NCBI GenBank assembly: GCA_008690995.1
Contig: VRMN01000013.1
Location: 186,001 to 250,000 of the forward strand
Reading direction: 5' to 3'
Length of the DNA stretch: 64,000 bases
Origin: Porphyridium purpureum
Taxonomy: Eukaryota; Rhodophyta; Bangiophyceae; Porphyridiales; Porphyridiaceae
In this document: positions 18,369 through 27,908 of the stretch, in pieces
How the letters are laid out: the number at the start of each line of letters is the position of its first letter
Numbering within the stretch: position 1 is the first letter of the stretch
Notes under the pieces: generated by a model
Databases searched by the model: none
What the model was told of the DNA's origin: nothing
The model's input: only the letters and a program-made list of their open reading frames with translations
Program-made: the position numbers and the translations under genes

Positions 18369-20384
18369 TCATTGTGTGCCGGCGCCCTTTTCCGAAGAAA
18401 ATTCCTGTTCTAATCGGACCAAGTCATGAATTTGGCGCATGTTACCTGATGAGACGAGCCACTCGCGGAAATATTCCTGAACAATTGCTTGAATGTCGCC
18501 GCCGCGATGGGACTGTGCGCCATCTGAGCCGGCAGCAGCAGCAGCAGCAGCGTCGCGCTCTGCTTGAGCTGCGCGCATGGCCGCGCGCAGGTCTTCTACA
18601 TTCTTTGTTTTGGCCTCAAGGGCGCTCTTGTAGTCATCTGGCAGCGGGACGCCGTCCAGCGAGTAAAGGGGCGCGACTGGGTCACTACTCGGCTTACTAG
18701 GCGCATCGCCCATCCATGGCACCACAAAAGGCAAAAACTTTTCCGGATTCAGCCTGAGTCCGCGTGCATACTCCGGAGACGATACGTGAATACCAGACCG
18801 ATCCAGCAACGCTGGAGTGAAATACGCATCCCAGTCGATGCGGTCCAGGCGGACGCCCACATCTTTGGTATGCTCCTTGAAGAGCATGTACTGTGCATTG
18901 TAAGGCGCTAGGTATACACCCCGGTTGTCACCCGTCATGATTAACCTGTTGTTGGTGGCGATATGAAACACCGAGTCCATTGCGTTAGTAATGCGCACGC
19001 GCATGGCACTACCAATCACTGTTACGCGACCGCAGCCAATCACTGACAGACTGCATGCGCCAGCAATAAACACCGTGCACTCTACGCAGCCCACAATGCT
19101 CACACGCGACAGCGGAGCCACCAGGTAGATGTAACATTGGTTGCAATTGGATATGCGCAGGTCCTTGCCACGGATCGGAAGCGTTTCAGTCCCTGCACGC
19201 ACCAGCGTCTTGCGAGTCAGGCCGGCCATCTCGAGCAGGTCCTTGGGTCCGTCTTCGAGCTCACCGGTCGAACCTGACGACACAGCACCCGCGCTACTCT
19301 TTCCGCCGCTGCTGGTAGCTGCCGTCGTGTTCGTATTTTGGTTAATATAATTCATGCCGTTCATCAGGGCCAGCTTGAGAGCCTCAGCTACCTCATTCGA
19401 GTTTGCCGTGTCCTTGTCGTCCGCGAACACCTTTTCTAACCCGCCAACCAGCAAGTCGCGCATTGAACCATCCGCATTGTTCCCCGCCGTAAGCAGGAAT
19501 TCAAGGTGGCGAAGGTGGAGCTTGTGGATTGCAAAGGGACCGGATGGGTCGAGCGACGAGATGAGGCCGTAGCACCAGCCGATAATGTTGACAAGAAGGT
19601 GCATCTGCTCGATCACAATCGATGTTTCCTTGGTCAGATCATGGAGCGCGGACGACTTGACGCCCGGGCTTTGGAGGATGTGAGTATTCTGGTTGCTGCG
19701 CTTGCCAGTCGAAGCATTGACGTCGCCTGAATGACGCCGGCGCGGTGAGCCCGGGATAGCTGCGCCGGGCGCCGCGGAAGTCGCTGCGCCTGCGGAGAGC
19801 GGTGCTGGAGAGACGTCCATGGCCAGAGCAGCGCCCTCTCCTCGCTCCACCCACTGCGAATTGGCGTTCTCCTTGCCGCTTACCGCGAGTGACTTGACGG
19901 CGCTTCCCAACTGCGTGAACAAGAACAGCTCGGGCAAGGGCAGGCGCATGTTCTCCGGTCCATTCTCCAAAAGCTTGAGCGCGTCCATGGTGCACGTGCG
20001 GTTTGGCAGGCGGGAGCTGCCTTGTGCGTCTCGCTCGATATCCGTTGCGCCCGCTCCCGGGTTGCACTCCAGAAAGGTCCGCGGCGCGTGCATGCACAAC
20101 ATGCGCACGCTTTCTGGCAGCACGCTAAGCAGGTCATTCCCCATCGTATTCACCGCGAGCGCCGCCCTCAGCTCAGCATACTCCAAGGTTGGCGCGCGGC
20201 GCGCGGCGGTGCCTGCCTGCGTGCCGCTCTGCGCGAGCACGGCGTCGCGCACCTTTTGAATCACGTCGTTCTTGACCAGCGCGCTCACAATATCCGACTG
20301 CAGCAGCGGCGCCGTGAACGAGTGATCGAACACCTGCCGGCGGATCCACATGCGGCCCGACCCGCCCGACCCGGAGCTCGCCAT
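18369..20384 (-). CDS. TBCCD1: TBCC domain-containing protein 1
   Basis: ATG at 20384 (671 aa); the frame upstream starts only with GTG. The N-terminal half contains the conserved helix ETSIVIEQMHLLVNIIGWCY (~250). The C-CAP/TBCC beta-helix spans about 400-495: LPIRGKDLRISNCNQCYIYL, repeated SIVGCVECTVFIAG and SVIGCGRVTVIGSA coils, then GVYLAPYNAQYMLFKEH. A trailing region with EKFLPFVVPWMG is typical of TBCCD1. Homologues position centrosome/Golgi or basal bodies and influence microtubules; this protein lacks any obvious catalytic arginine finger assignment. A CAG run at about 18534-18549 encodes a poly-Ala tract near the C-terminus. GTACAG-type motifs lie 190-285 bp upstream. Confidence 0.88.
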   Translation of the reverse strand: MASSGSGGSGRMWIRRQVFDHSFTAPLLQSDIVSALVKNDVIQKVRDAVLAQSGTQAGTAARRAPTLEYAELRAALAVNTMGNDLLSVLPESVRMLCMHAPRTFLECNPGAGATDIERDAQGSSRLPNRTCTMDALKLLENGPENMRLPLPELFLFTQLGSAVKSLAVSGKENANSQWVERGEGAALAMDVSPAPLSAGAATSAAPGAAIPGSPRRRHSGDVNASTGKRSNQNTHILQSPGVKSSALHDLTKETSIVIEQMHLLVNIIGWCYGLISSLDPSGPFAIHKLHLRHLEFLLTAGNNADGSMRDLLVGGLEKVFADDKDTANSNEVAEALKLALMNGMNYINQNTNTTAATSSGGKSSAGAVSSGSTGELEDGPKDLLEMAGLTRKTLVRAGTETLPIRGKDLRISNCNQCYIYLVAPLSRVSIVGCVECTVFIAGACSLSVIGCGRVTVIGSAMRVRITNAMDSVFHIATNNRLIMTGDNRGVYLAPYNAQYMLFKEHTKDVGVRLDRIDWDAYFTPALLDRSGIHVSSPEYARGLRLNPEKFLPFVVPWMGDAPSKPSSDPVAPLYSLDGVPLPDDYKSALEAKTKNVEDLRAAMRAAQAERDAAAAAAAGSDGAQSHRGGDIQAIVQEYFREWLVSSGNMRQIHDLVRLEQEFSSEKGAGTQ

Positions 20385-21021
20385 CCTACTGCCCACCACA
20401 CCCCTCCAACTCCTTCACCCCACTCTCCTTCTCTCCCTCTCCCTTCCCTCAAACGCACTGACCGACACACCCCGCCTCAAAACCTTCCTCAGTTCCCCCG
20501 CACGCGCTGCCCGTGCGGCATCGCGTCCATTGAGCGAGCACGACTCTATCAAAGCGCCCTCGTCTTGATAGACATATACTGTACACCCACACACGACTAG
20601 GAAATCAATAAGTGTACCTCTTGGCCACAGCATGGCCACAATGGATAAGGTACACTATGGGTACAGTTATGTTGGTGTTGGATGAGTCCGGCGGCCGAGA
20701 GGGAGAAAGGGGGAGAGGAGGAGAGGGAGGTTATTGAGCAGCCGAGAAGTTTAGAGTTCGTGCCCTTGCAGATGTTGGCGCGGCGCTCTCGTAAGCGCGC
20801 GGCACACAGCGCGTCTCGATCTGAGGCGCGCGCCGAGCCGCGCGTGCGCCGGCGCTCCGGATTGTGGGCTACGTTGGTTAATTCTCGGAGAGAAATCTGC
20901 GGGCGACGCTATTAAAACGGCGCCGTGCTTGCGCCGTACTGGCCGATCGAGCGGCGCCGTGTCGGAGCTCGCCTACATGTCGTTCATCAGAATCACTCAC
21001 GCCTTACCTACTCGCGCTTGA
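20385..21021. other. Intergenic region upstream of TBCCD1
   Basis: The stretch runs from the TBCCD1 start to the end of the next minus-strand gene. Several TGTAC-type elements occupy 20577-20668. I see no gene in it. Confidence 0.5.
20577..20668 (-). promoter_or_regulatory. TGTACAG-type element cluster before TBCCD1
   Basis: ACTGTACAC at 20579-20587 (reads GTGTACAGT toward TBCCD1), GTGTACC at 20612-20618, GGTACACT at 20649-20656 and GTACAGTT at 20661-20668. These are near-matches to the GTACAGTG octamer found upstream of many genes in the window; orientation is mixed here. Confidence 0.35.
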
Positions 21022-22434
21022 TCACGCGCCAGTCATCATCAGAAAGTGCGAGATGCCCAGCGAGATCGGAATCACCGCGAGGATATAAATGTATAACAGC
21101 AGCGTCGCCACGCGCGATGCAGCCTCGGGCTTGTTCTCGAGCTGCAGCATAAGCACAGTGTTCTGCGCCGCGGGCATGACGCTTTCGAGCAAGATTGTGA
21201 ACTGCAGGATCGGGCGGAGCGTCGCGCCCAGCACGCGCCGCGTTGCGATCAGCGAGCCGACCGCAAAAAGCGGCACGAGGCAGAATCGCACAAAGCTCAC
21301 CGCCGCAATTTGCTTCAAATCCTCTGCGCTGATCCCTGCTGACACGTCGCCGTCCTGCTTCTTCTTCCCCACGTTCGATGCCAGACTTCCGGCCAGCACC
21401 AGCACAGCGCACGGAACGTACGCCGCACCGAGCCCAGACAGGGATTCGAACAGAATCCCGAGCGGTGCACCATCCGCGAGGAAAGCGCGCCGAAGCACAG
21501 GGATGCTCCCGACGAGCAGCCCGCTCAGCGCACCCACAATTGGCGGTGCAAACACGCGAGCCACCATCGGATGCCTCACGAGTTGCTGAATCCTAGCTCG
21601 AATGCCCGTTCTAGCGTCTGCATTGAGCGAGGGCGCGGCCAGCTGCGTAGCACCGGCACTTTTGGTTGAGGCCTCGCCGGCCATGATCATGTATCCGATC
21701 GACCAGAACAGCGGGCTCCAGCCCAGGAGAAAGAAGGAAATGCCCGACACCAGTCCTGCCTGACGCACGGGGTCCGCTGCAAACAAGTTGTTCGCAAACA
21801 GCAGTGGCAGTGCGGCCGAGTTTCCAAACGCACAGCTAACCGTGACAAATTTGCCGGCGTCCGAGTGCGTGTCGATGCGAAACAAGCGGCATGCCAGGAT
21901 GCTGCAAAGCCAACCAAACGCGATTTGTGCCAATGCTAGCAAGGGCACGAGCCCCACCGAGGAAAGCGAATGCTTTGCGAGCGTTTGCACCATATTGCAA
22001 AAGAGCACGCTAGGGAGGAAGATATTGTACACGGACGCGCTGAGCGCGCTGAGCACTTGCTTGCTGAGCACGCCGCGTTTCTGCGCGAAACCACCAATCA
22101 AGATGGTCACAAGCAGCTTGGCCGTGGCGATGACGGAGATCTGCAGCACATCGCCGCGCACCAACATCAAGTCGGTGAACGCCGGCACCTGAACACTTGC
22201 CACTCTCTGCGCCTCACGCTCGGTTGCCGACGATACATTCTGCTTGGCCGCGTCCACGATGTCCGCGCGCGCTTGCTGCAGCAGCTTCACACGCATGACG
22301 CGTCGCCTTGGCGGGCGCGCAGCTGCGGCATCCGCGCTGCATCGCACAACCACCCGCACGCGAGACCGCCGCCGAGCCGATAATACCGGCGACGATGTCG
22401 GCGCAGGCCCTGAAATCCAGCCTGCAGATAACAT
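21022..22434 (-). CDS. Auxin-efflux-carrier family (PILS-like) membrane transporter with plastid-type leader
   Basis: ATG at 22434 gives 470 aa. Residues 1 to about 50 are Arg/Ser/Ala-rich with almost no acidic residues and include VRVVVRCSAD, the pattern of a chloroplast transit peptide. From about 98 on there are around ten hydrophobic segments of the Mem_trans (auxin efflux carrier) fold: LLVTILIGGFAQKRGVLS, SVYNIFLPSVLFCNM, the Asn-Ser motif CAFGNSAALPLL, and near the end ESVMPAAQNTVLMLQL. The family includes PIN-LIKES carriers of plants and small-molecule carriers of bacteria; the substrate here is unknown. Plastid envelope location is inferred from the leader only. Head to head with the TPR gene, sharing a 330-bp upstream region. 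Confidence 0.85.
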   Translation of the reverse strand: MLSAGWISGPAPTSSPVLSARRRSRVRVVVRCSADAAAARPPRRRVMRVKLLQQARADIVDAAKQNVSSATEREAQRVASVQVPAFTDLMLVRGDVLQISVIATAKLLVTILIGGFAQKRGVLSKQVLSALSASVYNIFLPSVLFCNMVQTLAKHSLSSVGLVPLLALAQIAFGWLCSILACRLFRIDTHSDAGKFVTVSCAFGNSAALPLLFANNLFAADPVRQAGLVSGISFFLLGWSPLFWSIGYMIMAGEASTKSAGATQLAAPSLNADARTGIRARIQQLVRHPMVARVFAPPIVGALSGLLVGSIPVLRRAFLADGAPLGILFESLSGLGAAYVPCAVLVLAGSLASNVGKKKQDGDVSAGISAEDLKQIAAVSFVRFCLVPLFAVGSLIATRRVLGATLRPILQFTILLESVMPAAQNTVLMLQLENKPEAASRVATLLLYIYILAVIPISLGISHFLMMTGA

Positions 22435-22764
22435 GGTCTGCAGCGTTCGAAGCGTCGTCTCTTGCCGCTGACATACGCACACGCACACACCCAGATGTCG
22501 CGCAAACGCGTTTCGCGCCTGCGCAACCCCAAAGGGTGCGACGAGGTACAGTGATCGCGCACGTGTCTTTGTACAGCTACAAATTAAATTAATCGCGGCG
22601 GCCGCATTATTTATCTTTTTATTAAATTAACGAGCACGCGCGGTAATTTTTTAAACGTTGCGCGCGCGCGGGCGTGTGGCGAGCGCGTGTGTGATGCGCG
22701 GCAGGTGGTGGTGAGGGCGACATGGTTGGTTCTGGGAGAACGGTGGACGGACTGGAATGGTGTG
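22435..22764. other. Divergent promoter region, transporter / TPR gene
   Basis: This 330-bp region has an exact GTACAGTG at 22546-22553 and GTACAG at 22571-22576, then an AT-rich stretch at about 22578-22630. The octamer reads toward the TPR gene. Confidence 0.5.
22546..22576 (+). promoter_or_regulatory. GTACAGTG element
   Basis: Exact octamer at 22546-22553 plus GTACAG at 22571-22576, 25 bp apart. They lie 189-219 bp before the TPR gene ATG and 112-142 bp from the transporter ATG on the other side. Confidence 0.4.
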
Positions 22765-23904
22765 ATGGGGAAGCATGCGCGGGTCAAGGCGTTGCGGAAA
22801 AGACCGCAGGACTCTGGCGAGGTTGCGGGTCCTGGGAATGGAGCGAAGCAGGACGGCGATGCGGAGCATAACCGCCGAAATGCGCTGCGTCTGATGGCGC
22901 GGGCCGCCGAGGAGAGCGACGAGCTGCGCTTCGAGAATGCCGCCCGCCTCCTGCAGGCTGCGATTCGGATGGACCCGGAGAACGTCGACGTCATGGACGC
23001 GTTGGCAGAGGCGTTTCTCGAGCTCGGCGAGCCGGAGCGCGCGCAGCAGTGCTTCCTGCACAGCGTGCGCGTGCAGCCAGACGTCAATTTCGCAAAGTAC
23101 ATGTACCTTGCGCAGCTCACAAGCGACTATGAGCAAGCGTGCAGTTTCGTTGAGCATGCGATGCGTATCATGGAGCGCGAAAGCGAACAGGCACAGGCCA
23201 TCGACGCGTCGGTCCAGCCGCCAAACGCGCTGCACCAGCAAAAGAAGGCGCAGGTTGCCGCGCTCTGTTCCGCCACAGAGTTACTTCTAGGCATCGCTGA
23301 GCAACTCTTCAATAGCTCACATCCAGATGAGATCACTTCTGCCGCAGCCATGGCGGCTCTCGACCAGCGTGCCGAGCTGGCCGCTGAGCGCGCGCTCCAG
23401 CTCGATCCCGACGGCCTTGAGCCGCTGCTCACCATGGCGAACGTGCGTCTGAGTCAAGGACGCGTGGAGGAGGCCAGAACAGGAATGCTTCATTTGTATA
23501 CACACCTGCAACCGCTGCTCCAAAGCATGCTAGACGCCCACAACGACTCCACGTCGAATGCCGAGCAGCCACAGCCTGAAATTCCATCCGTTGATTTCCG
23601 GATTGCGGTAGGAAAGCAATTGTGCGAGCTGGCTGCATGGAAGGAAGCCATTGATGTGTTTGACTCGGTGCTCGCCGAGACCGACAGGAACGTCGAAGTG
23701 TGGTTCCTGAGCGCGTTGTGTATGTTTCAGAATGGCGACGTGGAGGAGTGCTGCGATATGCTCAAGGAGCTGGACGCCGTACGCAGGTCGCCAGAGGGAT
23801 TTGAGGGAATGCTGGATTTTTCGCTCGTGGACGAACTTGAGCAGAATGCTAAGGCCTATCTCGCTGGGGATCCTGCCCAACGGGGCGATGTCGATATGAC
23901 GTGA
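22765..23904 (+). CDS. TPR protein, Acl4-like ribosomal-protein chaperone
   Basis: ATG at 22765 (379 aa). A basic start (MGKHARVKALRKRP) is followed by TPR repeats from about residue 30 to 340: NAARLLQAAIRMDPENVDV, ALAEAFLELGEPERAQQCF, and a C-terminal pair WKEAIDVFDSVLAETDRNVEVW. The stretch FAKYMYLAQLTSDYEQA after the second repeat, and the acidic end, resemble yeast Acl4, the dedicated chaperone of ribosomal protein uL4. Acl4 assignment is inference from repeat layout; other TPR scaffolds are possible. It would join fibrillarin and SURF6 in the window as a ribosome-biogenesis factor. Confidence 0.7.
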   Translation: MGKHARVKALRKRPQDSGEVAGPGNGAKQDGDAEHNRRNALRLMARAAEESDELRFENAARLLQAAIRMDPENVDVMDALAEAFLELGEPERAQQCFLHSVRVQPDVNFAKYMYLAQLTSDYEQACSFVEHAMRIMERESEQAQAIDASVQPPNALHQQKKAQVAALCSATELLLGIAEQLFNSSHPDEITSAAAMAALDQRAELAAERALQLDPDGLEPLLTMANVRLSQGRVEEARTGMLHLYTHLQPLLQSMLDAHNDSTSNAEQPQPEIPSVDFRIAVGKQLCELAAWKEAIDVFDSVLAETDRNVEVWFLSALCMFQNGDVEECCDMLKELDAVRRSPEGFEGMLDFSLVDELEQNAKAYLAGDPAQRGDVDMT

Positions 23905-24984
23905 AGAGACACAGGCAGGACTCATGGGGCCTTTGGACTTGTTGGGCACTGTGCCGTCTGGGGCTTGTAAGCAGAGTCTAAGCCATTCTTTCACTGCTCA
24001 AGTCGCAGCAGGTCTCGAAACACGCAACGGAAATTAAGCTCGTCAGACTCATGGTGGCCGGCGTTAAAAGACGAAGAGCGTGCGGTTCTTCGTCTATTGT
24101 TCAGTCTGCTTCATCCTACGGGGAAGTCTGGCAAGCTCGCAGAGCAGGGATTCATTTGAAACATTGCTTGGCTTGCGCCAGCGCGCCACCTTGGACACCC
24201 GCACTGGCGTGCACATGAAGGAACGTACTCAACGTGCGAGAGGTTTTCAAAGGCAAATTGCATGTCTGGCCCCCGAGCACGTATTGCATTTGTACTTTGT
24301 GCGTACTTAGGCGCAGTTTGTGACCGCAGCCGTTGAGCTCGCCTGATATGCATTTTTGGCCAGCAAGTGTGTAGCTCCGTGATAGAATTCGTCTAACTTT
24401 CTTACTCTGGATTGGGATTTTATACTTTTTTTTTTTGGTCTCCGTGAAGGTGCACACGTGTGCTTCTTTGCCTAAACGTGAGCACTTTTCTAACGCCTTG
24501 CTGTCTCCAAGGACGTGCAAAGAAGATGCAAATGGCGGGAGCACGTCTTCATTCCAGACATTCAGCAGCCATTCTCTTCCACACTGACATGCCGCGAGGC
24601 CATTGGGGGTTTCCCTGGAATCGTCTGCGATTCGATCGAATCTGTTTCTCGGCTCTGTGAAACCAATTGTACGTGCATGAGGCCGGACCAGCCTTGGCTG
24701 TGCTGCAGCACACAAAGCGCACGACTTTTCACGTCGCCCACCGCTGTGGTGCGGACGATTCTTAACCATCGTACCATGCTTCGCCTGCCTCCAAATCACG
24801 CATGCAAGAATGAAACGATGTCCGGCGCTACAGCCGCACAGCGCGCTCATCACAGTCTGACCATAACGCCGAGACACCTGTCACACTTCACGATCGCTTT
24901 TTCGAGCGTGCTGATATTCCGGAAAACTCGGACAACATTTGTTGCTCTCCGATCCCATCGATGTACGCTGGCGATCGAGAGGTC
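23905..24984. other. Intergenic region of about 1.1 kb
   Basis: This stretch lies between the TPR gene and the Nudix gene, both on the plus strand. It contains a T run at about 24427-24437. A 241-codon minus-strand frame crosses most of it but looks non-coding (see rejected items). No repeat or RNA gene is recognised. Confidence 0.45.
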
Positions 24985-25716
24985 ATGGCGGTCGCGTTTT
25001 TGGCAAATCTATGCGTATCTCGCGGCGCCCTCACTGGCGGCGGCCGCCATGCGTGCGCCAGAGTTTGCGATCGCGCGCAGCTGACGCTGAACCCTCTGCG
25101 CGCGTCGTGGATGTGCAGCGCTGCTTCTGCGGGCAGTGAGCAGGACGGATTCACTCTGAAGAGCGAGGCTGTTCGATACGAGCGATACAAGACCATTTAC
25201 GAGCGTGTGGTTACGTATCCAGATGGTGCCGAGTATAGCTTTGACGTGGAAGGGTCGCCGCGTGCCAACTTCAGCTCCGTGCTTGTGTTTCCGTTCAACT
25301 CAGCCGCCAAGACCACCGTGTTGATTCGTGAGTACCATCCTGGTCTGCATGCATTGAGGTATGGTTTCGTAGCCGGGTTTTTTGACGCCAAAGTGCATGC
25401 AGACGAAGAGGCCGCGGCACGCGCTGAACTGAGCGAGGAGGCACACCTGACGGGCGGTACCATGCAGTTGCTGAACTCGGGCGCGCCCGTGCCTCGGGAT
25501 AAATACAGTCTGGACTATTTCCATATGTTTCTTGCGCTTGACGCGCATCTGGATTTGCGTCCGCGAGAGCGTGACGAGGAGGAGCGCATTGATATTGTCA
25601 GAGATGTGCCCGTGACAGAAGCCATCGACATGGTATTCCGCGGCGAGTTCAATCTGAGTTCAGCGACACTGTGCTTGATGGCTGCCGAGAGGCTGCGTAA
25701 AGACTCGCTGCTGTGA
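24985..25716 (+). CDS. Nudix hydrolase, ADP-sugar pyrophosphatase-like, organelle leader
   Basis: An ATG at 24985 starts a leader MAVAFLANLCVSRGALTGGG that looks like a plastid or mitochondrial presequence; an ATG at 24961 would prepend eight residues. The mature part (from ~55) has the Nudix layout: SVLVFPFNSAAKTTVLIREY, then GFVAGFFDAKVHADEEAAAR and AELSEEAHLTGG. The metal-binding Glu cluster ELSEE is kept, but the consensus Arg before it is Ala, the late Gly is His, and the spacing to the first Glu is altered. The pattern is nearest to ADP-ribose/ADP-sugar pyrophosphatases. 243 aa. Activity cannot be taken for granted given the degenerate box. Convergent with the next gene, 193 bp apart. 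Confidence 0.75.
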   Translation: MAVAFLANLCVSRGALTGGGRHACARVCDRAQLTLNPLRASWMCSAASAGSEQDGFTLKSEAVRYERYKTIYERVVTYPDGAEYSFDVEGSPRANFSSVLVFPFNSAAKTTVLIREYHPGLHALRYGFVAGFFDAKVHADEEAAARAELSEEAHLTGGTMQLLNSGAPVPRDKYSLDYFHMFLALDAHLDLRPRERDEEERIDIVRDVPVTEAIDMVFRGEFNLSSATLCLMAAERLRKDSLL

Positions 25717-25909
25717 TGCAACCATACATGAAACGTGTTCTTTGCTTCTACATGCTCTGTCACCCTACATTGACTCTGTTGGTATCTAACTGCAGTGCTA
25801 CCAGTCTCGGTCGGGAAAGTGTTTTTCACGTATAAGCCTCTCCGCCTGCTTGCCCACCCGATGACTTCTAACCTTTGACGATTCAAGAAACGGCTGTCAC
25901 GGCAACCGA

Positions 25910-27454
25910 TTAGAACGACACTGGGATGCCAAACTGCGAGACCGACACCACCTCGCAATTGAGCTCCGCAAACGATGCGTCATTTTCGGTCAGGTTGAGC
26001 CCAATGAATTTTGCAGGCAGTACAAAGGAAACGAGCCGCGGCGCGCCATTGAGGAGACGCGCGTTGTTTCTTCGCGTCGCAAGAACATCTCCAACCATAA
26101 TAAAATCGGACGGTTTGCCAAGCTCATGATCGTCAAACGAATGATCCAGCGCTTGCAAATAAGCCGCGTGGAGGTCTGATGCTATCGAGTTCTTGGCGGG
26201 CAGCAGCTCCATATCACCCATGATATTGACAGCCTTGACGGCAGCCGATGCTCTACTGACACGCTCGGCAGACGCAACAGCAGTTACTGGCGCAATGTAC
26301 GCCATCACAGAGTTCTCACCGAATGTCGGCACCGCCGGTAATTGCAACAACGTCTGCTGGTTTGGTATTGCCAATCCACTGCCGGGAGCATTGTAATTTG
26401 TCGACAGAAGCCAAGGGAACAAGAGAAATAGCAAAAACACAGCACACATGAGCACTGGGCGCTTTGTACTGCCGCTTGGTCCCGCACCGATTGAAATGTG
26501 CTGCATCACAGCATCTTTCACCGACCGCGGCGCGCTCGCTGTTATTGTTTGCTGCTCAGTCTCTTCAGAGGCCACTTTACCACATGCCGGAGAGCCACCG
26601 GCGGCGACGGCGGCGGCGGCAGCGGCGGCGGCTCCCGCCCCATTACCAAACATTTGCGCGAATGCCACCAACCGATCGAGCTGTGCCTGAAGTGTACGGT
26701 TCTGCGACCGCGTTTGGGCCAACTGTTTGCGCAGCTGGGCGCTTTCCTTTGCTGCTGCCTCGCAGCGCCTGGTGAGAACCTTGATTTGCCTCATCATATC
26801 TGCGTGGGACGGTTCGACGTCGTCGTGACTGTCTGTCTCGCACGCGCTGTCTTGCCGCTTGTCTGTGGCGACTGAGCTCAGCGATACCGCATGACCCGTG
26901 CTTGCTGTGTCCATGGTGGTGGCGGCCTGCGCCTTGCGCTTCTTCTTGAGCGGGCATTCCTGAGTGGTGGCGGGTCGCTCCTGTTGTGGTTCGCTGGACT
27001 GGTTGTGTGGGTGTCCATTCGCGCTTTTGGCCTCTTGACTCGACACTGATAAATGTGACATTGTGCCTGAAATTCTGCTTTTCTCCTGTGCATCATTGTG
27101 CTGCCTGTCGCACCACGCCTCGTTGGAGCCGCGCGAGAGCGCGTCGCACTCTGCCGCGTCGCACGCGCCAATGTCCGCGTACGCGTGCGCGCCGTGGTCA
27201 AACTGCAGCGCGTCGAGCGCGCGGCTACCCTCCTGCCCCGGGGCATCCATCCACGCATCCACTTGCTCCAGAAACCACGGCTCATCGCGGCCGCCAAACT
27301 CCAGCTCCTCCACCGCCGCCGCCGCCTCGCGCAGCGCGTGGCCACGCCCGCCATGCTCCACGCCATCGCCGCCCGTCACGCCCACCCACGACGCCGCCGC
27401 GTCGTCCATGTCCACAAACAACGCGTCCACATCAAACATCTCTGTCCCGTCCAT
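25910..27454 (-). CDS. Membrane-tethered coiled-coil protein with bZIP/ATF6-like layout
   Basis: ATG at 27454 (514 aa); the longer open frame begins with GTG. The N-terminal ~165 residues are acidic with aromatic clusters (FDVDALFVDMDDAAASW), like an activation domain. A basic KKKRK nuclear-localisation-type motif (~168) precedes a heptad coiled coil at ~221-265 (MMRQIKVLTRRCEAAAKESA through TLQAQLDRLV). A poly-Ala tract follows, then a single membrane segment (~331-353, MCAVFLLFLLFPWLLS) and a 160-residue C-terminal part that would face the ER lumen. The order activation domain-zipper-membrane-lumen matches ATF6/bZIP28-type stress factors. The canonical basic region with Asn-x7-Arg is not seen, so DNA binding is doubtful. 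Confidence 0.6.
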   Translation of the reverse strand: MDGTEMFDVDALFVDMDDAAASWVGVTGGDGVEHGGRGHALREAAAAVEELEFGGRDEPWFLEQVDAWMDAPGQEGSRALDALQFDHGAHAYADIGACDAAECDALSRGSNEAWCDRQHNDAQEKSRISGTMSHLSVSSQEAKSANGHPHNQSSEPQQERPATTQECPLKKKRKAQAATTMDTASTGHAVSLSSVATDKRQDSACETDSHDDVEPSHADMMRQIKVLTRRCEAAAKESAQLRKQLAQTRSQNRTLQAQLDRLVAFAQMFGNGAGAAAAAAAAVAAGGSPACGKVASEETEQQTITASAPRSVKDAVMQHISIGAGPSGSTKRPVLMCAVFLLFLLFPWLLSTNYNAPGSGLAIPNQQTLLQLPAVPTFGENSVMAYIAPVTAVASAERVSRASAAVKAVNIMGDMELLPAKNSIASDLHAAYLQALDHSFDDHELGKPSDFIMVGDVLATRRNNARLLNGAPRLVSFVLPAKFIGLNLTENDASFAELNCEVVSVSQFGIPVSF

Positions 27455-27711
27455 TCCCCCACCTCCCACCCTACCCCCACTCCCCCTCTGTATAGGCTCC
27501 TTCCTATCCTCTCCTCGATCTGTCTCTTCTCTCTCTCGCTCTTCTCTCTCTCCTCTCCTCCCCACCTTCACCAATTCACTCACGCCCCTTCACCACGTTT
27601 CGTCCTTTCTTCTCACGCGCTTCAATCAACACGTGTGTTTGTCCAGCGTCGATATTCTAGAACCGCGCGCACCGCTCTGTTCTAAACCACAAGCCGCTTC
27701 AACACACCACG

Positions 27712-27830
27712 ACTGTACACCCCCACTCCATACCAAAACACCGCCGCGCTCTCATTTTCCAACACTCAAAACACACACACACACACCCTTCTTTCATCCA
27801 ACTGTACCTCATCCCCGAACGGCACTGTAC
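27712..27830 (-). promoter_or_regulatory. GTACAGTG element cluster before the coiled-coil gene
   Basis: ACTGTACAC at 27712-27720, ACTGTACC at 27801-27808 and exact CACTGTAC at 27823-27830. All read GTACAGT toward the minus-strand gene starting at 27454, about 260-375 bp away. Confidence 0.4.
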
Positions 27831-27908
27831 TTTATGCGGCTTTTTGTCGACGTGCCACAAAGAGCGCGCGGGTGTCAGCGTGAGCAGAACGGACAGCGTG
27901 GCGCGGCA

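Noticed and set aside
24152-24877. 241-codon minus-strand open frame in the intergenic region
   Set aside because: It begins with GTG (first ATG at 24850), crosses a homopolymer run giving poly-Lys, and has no recognisable domain. Length alone is weak evidence in GC-rich DNA, though RNA data could revive it.
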